A stretch of 6,798 nt of DNA. It comes from Oscillospiraceae bacterium (GTDB lineage: Bacteria > Bacillota > Clostridia > Christensenellales > Aristaeellaceae). Position 1 is the stretch's first letter, and each line of letters starts with the position of its first letter. The notes beneath the pieces were generated by a model that saw nothing but the letters and a program-made list of their open reading frames with translations, was not told where the DNA came from and made no database searches. A program made the translations under genes and the position numbers. The stretch lies in contig JAITDK010000123.1 in the NCBI GenBank assembly GCA_031282605.1, forward strand, positions 1-6,798, written 5' to 3'. Positions 4,596-6,798 of the stretch are shown in pieces.

Positions 4596-6668
4596 ATGAA
4601 TCGCACACTATCTAGCGCTTTAATCATTGCCCTGCTGTGCACGCTGTTCGCGTTCGGCGCTCCGGCGCAATCCGCTTCGGCTGCGGACGATAAGCTGAGC
4701 ATCGTCACAACGAACTTCCCGCCTTACGACTTCGTCCGGGAGATCGCCGGCGATCTCGTTGACCTGAAGATGCTGCTGCCCCCCGGCGCGGAAAGCCATT
4801 CCTACGAGCCGACGCCGAAGGATATCATCGACATCCAGAACTCCGACTTGCTCATATACGCGGGAGGGGAAAACGACGTATGGGTGGATCGCATCATCGA
4901 ATCGATGGGCGACGCCGCGCCGGAAGCCCTGGCCATGATCGACATGGTCAACGCCGTTGAGGAAGAGATCGTCGAGGGTATGGAGCACGAACACGAGGAA
5001 GAGGAAGAAGAAGAGCATGTGTTCGATCCCGCTACGGTCAAGGACAGGCCTATAAAGGACTTCGACGGAGACTGGAAGTCCATCCTGCCGCTGATCGAGA
5101 ACGGCACGCTGGATAAATACCTCCAAAATAACGCCGACGCCAACGAGGTATCCTTCGACGAACTGAAGGCGACCTCGGTGCACCTCCTGCGCTCCGACTA
5201 TCAGGAATTCAGCCTGCATAACGGAGTCGCGACGTTCAACGGCGTTTCCGGGCTGTACGTATACGATGGATTCCGCACGACGGAAACATCGGCGTGGTAT
5301 ATACTCAAGCTGGCTGACGGGACGCCGGACATACCGGTATATATCATGTTCAACGACCATGGAACGGGCAACGCTGAAGCGGAAGACGAGCACGACCACG
5401 GCGCCGAAGGCGTGTTGCATACCCACTTCCGTTACGGCGACGATGTGGACGCGTTGATGGAGGTCACAGATTGGTCCACATTCTATGTCGCCGCCGACGC
5501 CTCCGATCTTGATGTCAAGCTGACTATGCTTGGCCTTACAAAGGAAGAGTACATAGACCAGGGTCTGGCGCTCGAGGACGAGTATCTCATCCAGGATAGG
5601 CCGACGATGGTAGACTGGAACGGCGACTGGCAGTCGGTATATCCGTATGTGGTCGACGGCTCGCTCGATACTGTGTGGGAAACTAGGAGCTATACGGACG
5701 ATTCCAAGACCGCAGAGGAATATAAGGAAGCTGCGTTGAGCTCCTACAACACGGACGTCGACAGGCTGATTATCAAGGGCGACTCAATCACGTTCATTAC
5801 AAAGGATTCGTCTGTGACCGCGCAGTACGAGTACATTGGAACCGTACGGATATTTGAAGGAACGTGGTGGGTTCGCTACGCGTTCAAGGCGCTGGGAGAA
5901 CCGAACGGTGCGCCGCTCTATGTCTTCTATAGCGATCACGAAGTTGAACCGACGGCTGATCTCGAACACTTCCACCTGTATATGGGCGACGATTACGACG
6001 CTCTAGTCGACAACTCAACCGTATACCCGACATACTATCCGGCGCAGCTAACCGCCGAAGAGATCGAGGAAGAGCTGATCGGGCATGACAGCGGCGAACA
6101 CGACCACGATCACGACCATGACCACGAGGGCGAAGAAGCTGAGCTGGACGAGCATGTTTGGACATCGCCCAAGAACGCCAAGCTGATCGTCGCGTATTTA
6201 ACTGAAACACTGGCGTCACTCGATCCGGACAACGCCGCCGCCTATCGCGCGAACGCTGCCTCGTACCTGGGACAGCTGGACGAGTTAGACGCCGCGTTCA
6301 AGGGTGTCGTGGATGGCGCGTCGCGCAAAACCATCGTATTCGGCGACCGCTTCCCATTCCGCTATCTGGCGATGGATTACAATCTCTCGTACTTCGCGGC
6401 GTTCAGCGGATGCTCGACCGAAACGGAAGCAAGCGCCGCGACCATCGCGTTCCTAATCAACAAGGTGAAGGATGAAGAAATCCCGGTCGTGTTCACCATC
6501 GAGCTGTCAAACGGCAAGATAGCGGACGCGATCTGCGAGAGCACCGGAGCGGTAAAACTGGAGCTGCACTCCGTGCACAACCTGACCAAGACAGACTTCG
6601 AGAATGGCGTCACATACCTGGAACTGATGCAGCGCAATGTGGATCAGCTGCAGCAAGCACTGAAATAA
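4596..6668 (+). CDS. znuA: chimeric zinc-binding protein: ZnuA split by two tandem ZinT-like domains
   Basis: Secreted or periplasmic zinc-capture protein of 690 residues; AGGAGG nine bases before the ATG. Signal peptide about 1-30 ending ASA-A, with no lipobox cysteine. The ZnuA N-lobe (about 33-125) has SIVTTNFPPYDFVREIAGD and metal ligand H68 in ESHSYEPTP. At the point where ZnuA has its His-rich loop there is an E/H tract (H131, H133, H141), then ZinT-like domain 1 (about 141-315; DRP..DFDGDW 150-160, NDH 253-255, HTH 275-277 with an extra acidic/His insert) and ZinT-like domain 2 (about 330-495; DRP..DWNGDW 334-345, SDH 446-448, HFH 458-460). The tract HDHDHDHDH (502-510) follows. The ZnuA C-lobe (about 515-690) resumes with DEHVWTSPKN (ligand H520), GDRFPFRY (D584 where many relatives have His), the AFSGCSTETEAS block and E636. 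ZnuA delivers zinc to ZnuBC; ZinT binds zinc and aids ZnuA. Streptococcal AdcA also joins the two, but with ZinT at the C-terminus. Confidence 0.94.
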   Translation: MNRTLSSALIIALLCTLFAFGAPAQSASAADDKLSIVTTNFPPYDFVREIAGDLVDLKMLLPPGAESHSYEPTPKDIIDIQNSDLLIYAGGENDVWVDRIIESMGDAAPEALAMIDMVNAVEEEIVEGMEHEHEEEEEEEHVFDPATVKDRPIKDFDGDWKSILPLIENGTLDKYLQNNADANEVSFDELKATSVHLLRSDYQEFSLHNGVATFNGVSGLYVYDGFRTTETSAWYILKLADGTPDIPVYIMFNDHGTGNAEAEDEHDHGAEGVLHTHFRYGDDVDALMEVTDWSTFYVAADASDLDVKLTMLGLTKEEYIDQGLALEDEYLIQDRPTMVDWNGDWQSVYPYVVDGSLDTVWETRSYTDDSKTAEEYKEAALSSYNTDVDRLIIKGDSITFITKDSSVTAQYEYIGTVRIFEGTWWVRYAFKALGEPNGAPLYVFYSDHEVEPTADLEHFHLYMGDDYDALVDNSTVYPTYYPAQLTAEEIEEELIGHDSGEHDHDHDHDHEGEEAELDEHVWTSPKNAKLIVAYLTETLASLDPDNAAAYRANAASYLGQLDELDAAFKGVVDGASRKTIVFGDRFPFRYLAMDYNLSYFAAFSGCSTETEASAATIAFLINKVKDEEIPVVFTIELSNGKIADAICESTGAVKLELHSVHNLTKTDFENGVTYLELMQRNVDQLQQALK

Positions 6669-6689
6669 GCGCGGCACCGGAACAACACA

Positions 6690-6722
6690 CGGGCGGATCG
6701 TTCAAATTGAACGGTCTGCCCG
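6690..6722 (+). terminator. strong hairpin after the ZnuA-ZinT gene, probable terminator or attenuator
   Basis: The arms 6690-6703 and 6709-6722 pair over 14 positions, with two G-U pairs and no mismatch, around a five-base AAATT centre. It starts 21 bases after the stop at 6668. No T-run follows, so it is not a classic intrinsic terminator; it could stabilise the 3' end of the mRNA, or, being a near-palindrome that overlaps the -35 of the next gene's possible promoter, serve as an operator. Confidence 0.55.
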
Positions 6723-6737
6723 TCGGCGCACTATAAT
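6707..6737 (+). promoter_or_regulatory. possible promoter of the downstream gene
   Basis: TATAAT at 6732-6737 is a perfect -10; TTGAAC (6707-6712) is a good -35 but the spacer is 19 bp, longer than ideal. The -35 lies in the right arm of the hairpin at 6690-6722, so hairpin-as-operator and promoter could be coupled. Confidence 0.4.
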
Positions 6738-6773
6738 CTATATGCCAGAAAGCGGGTTGAAGGAGGGTTTGCA

Positions 6774-6798
6774 TTGAAACGCTACAATTATTCAGAAT
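6774..6798 (+). CDS. start of an unidentified downstream gene (partial)
   Basis: AAGGAGG with its AGGAGG core at 6761-6766, then seven bases, then a TTG start at 6774; the first residues are MKRYNYSE before the window ends. No ATG is available at that spacing. The product cannot be identified from eight codons. Given its place after znuA it might belong to the same zinc locus, but the hairpin and separate -10 between them argue it can be transcribed on its own. Confidence 0.5.

Noticed and set aside
4620..5426. 268-residue minus-strand open frame opposite the ZnuA-ZinT gene
   Set aside because: It is a shadow of GC-rich coding sequence; its translation shows no domain, and the plus strand has clear ZnuA and ZinT motifs.
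6098..6128. Short tandem repeat as a CRISPR or mobile-element signal
   Set aside because: It simply encodes the HDHDHDHDH tract in the ZnuA loop; no spacers, terminal repeats, transposase or tRNA were seen anywhere in the window.

Overview
The window looks like a zinc (or zinc/cadmium) homeostasis locus from a moderately GC-rich Bacillota, probably an uncultured Clostridia-like lineage. The evidence for that is strong AGGAGG ribosome sites, a VanR/VanS-like two-component pair, and a ZnuA of the kind that carries a DRFPFRY motif in place of the usual third metal-binding histidine. The taxon is inferred from style and motifs only.

Layout: positions 1-1787 (minus strand, 3' end cut by the window edge) encode a P1B-type metal-exporting ATPase with a long His/Cys-rich N-terminus. 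Positions 1788-2030 are a divergent promoter region. Positions 2031-2726 and 2668-4077 encode an OmpR/VanR-type response regulator and an overlapping sensor histidine kinase. Positions 4078-4203 carry a promoter and an inverted repeat. Positions 4204-4533 encode a small two-helix membrane protein with a His/CxxC segment. Positions 4596-6668 encode a 690-residue secreted zinc-binding protein, in which a ZnuA-type solute-binding protein is split at its His-rich loop by two tandem ZinT-like domains. A strong hairpin follows, and then the first eight codons of another gene.

Logic of the locus: the ATPase would remove Zn/Cd from the cytoplasm, and the ZnuA/ZinT chimera would capture zinc outside the membrane. 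The two-component system sits between them and shares a divergent control region with the ATPase, so it is a reasonable candidate regulator, although nothing in the sequence proves that it senses metal. No ABC permease or ATPase for the ZnuA is inside the window; these may lie downstream.

Three things stand out. (1) The ZnuA-ZinT-ZinT-ZnuA architecture. (2) The P-type ATPase keeps every transport and phosphorylation signature (TGES, CPC, DKTGT, TGDN, GDGVND, the TM8 aspartate), but has only 31 residues between DKTGT and LTGDN, so the nucleotide-binding domain is essentially missing, in frame. (3) The histidine kinase has only seven residues between the remains of its G1 region and its GSGLGL box, so the ATP lid and F-box are missing. 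Two neighbouring ATP-using proteins each lacking part of their ATP site is either real biology or an assembly/deletion signature, and it is the first thing to verify.
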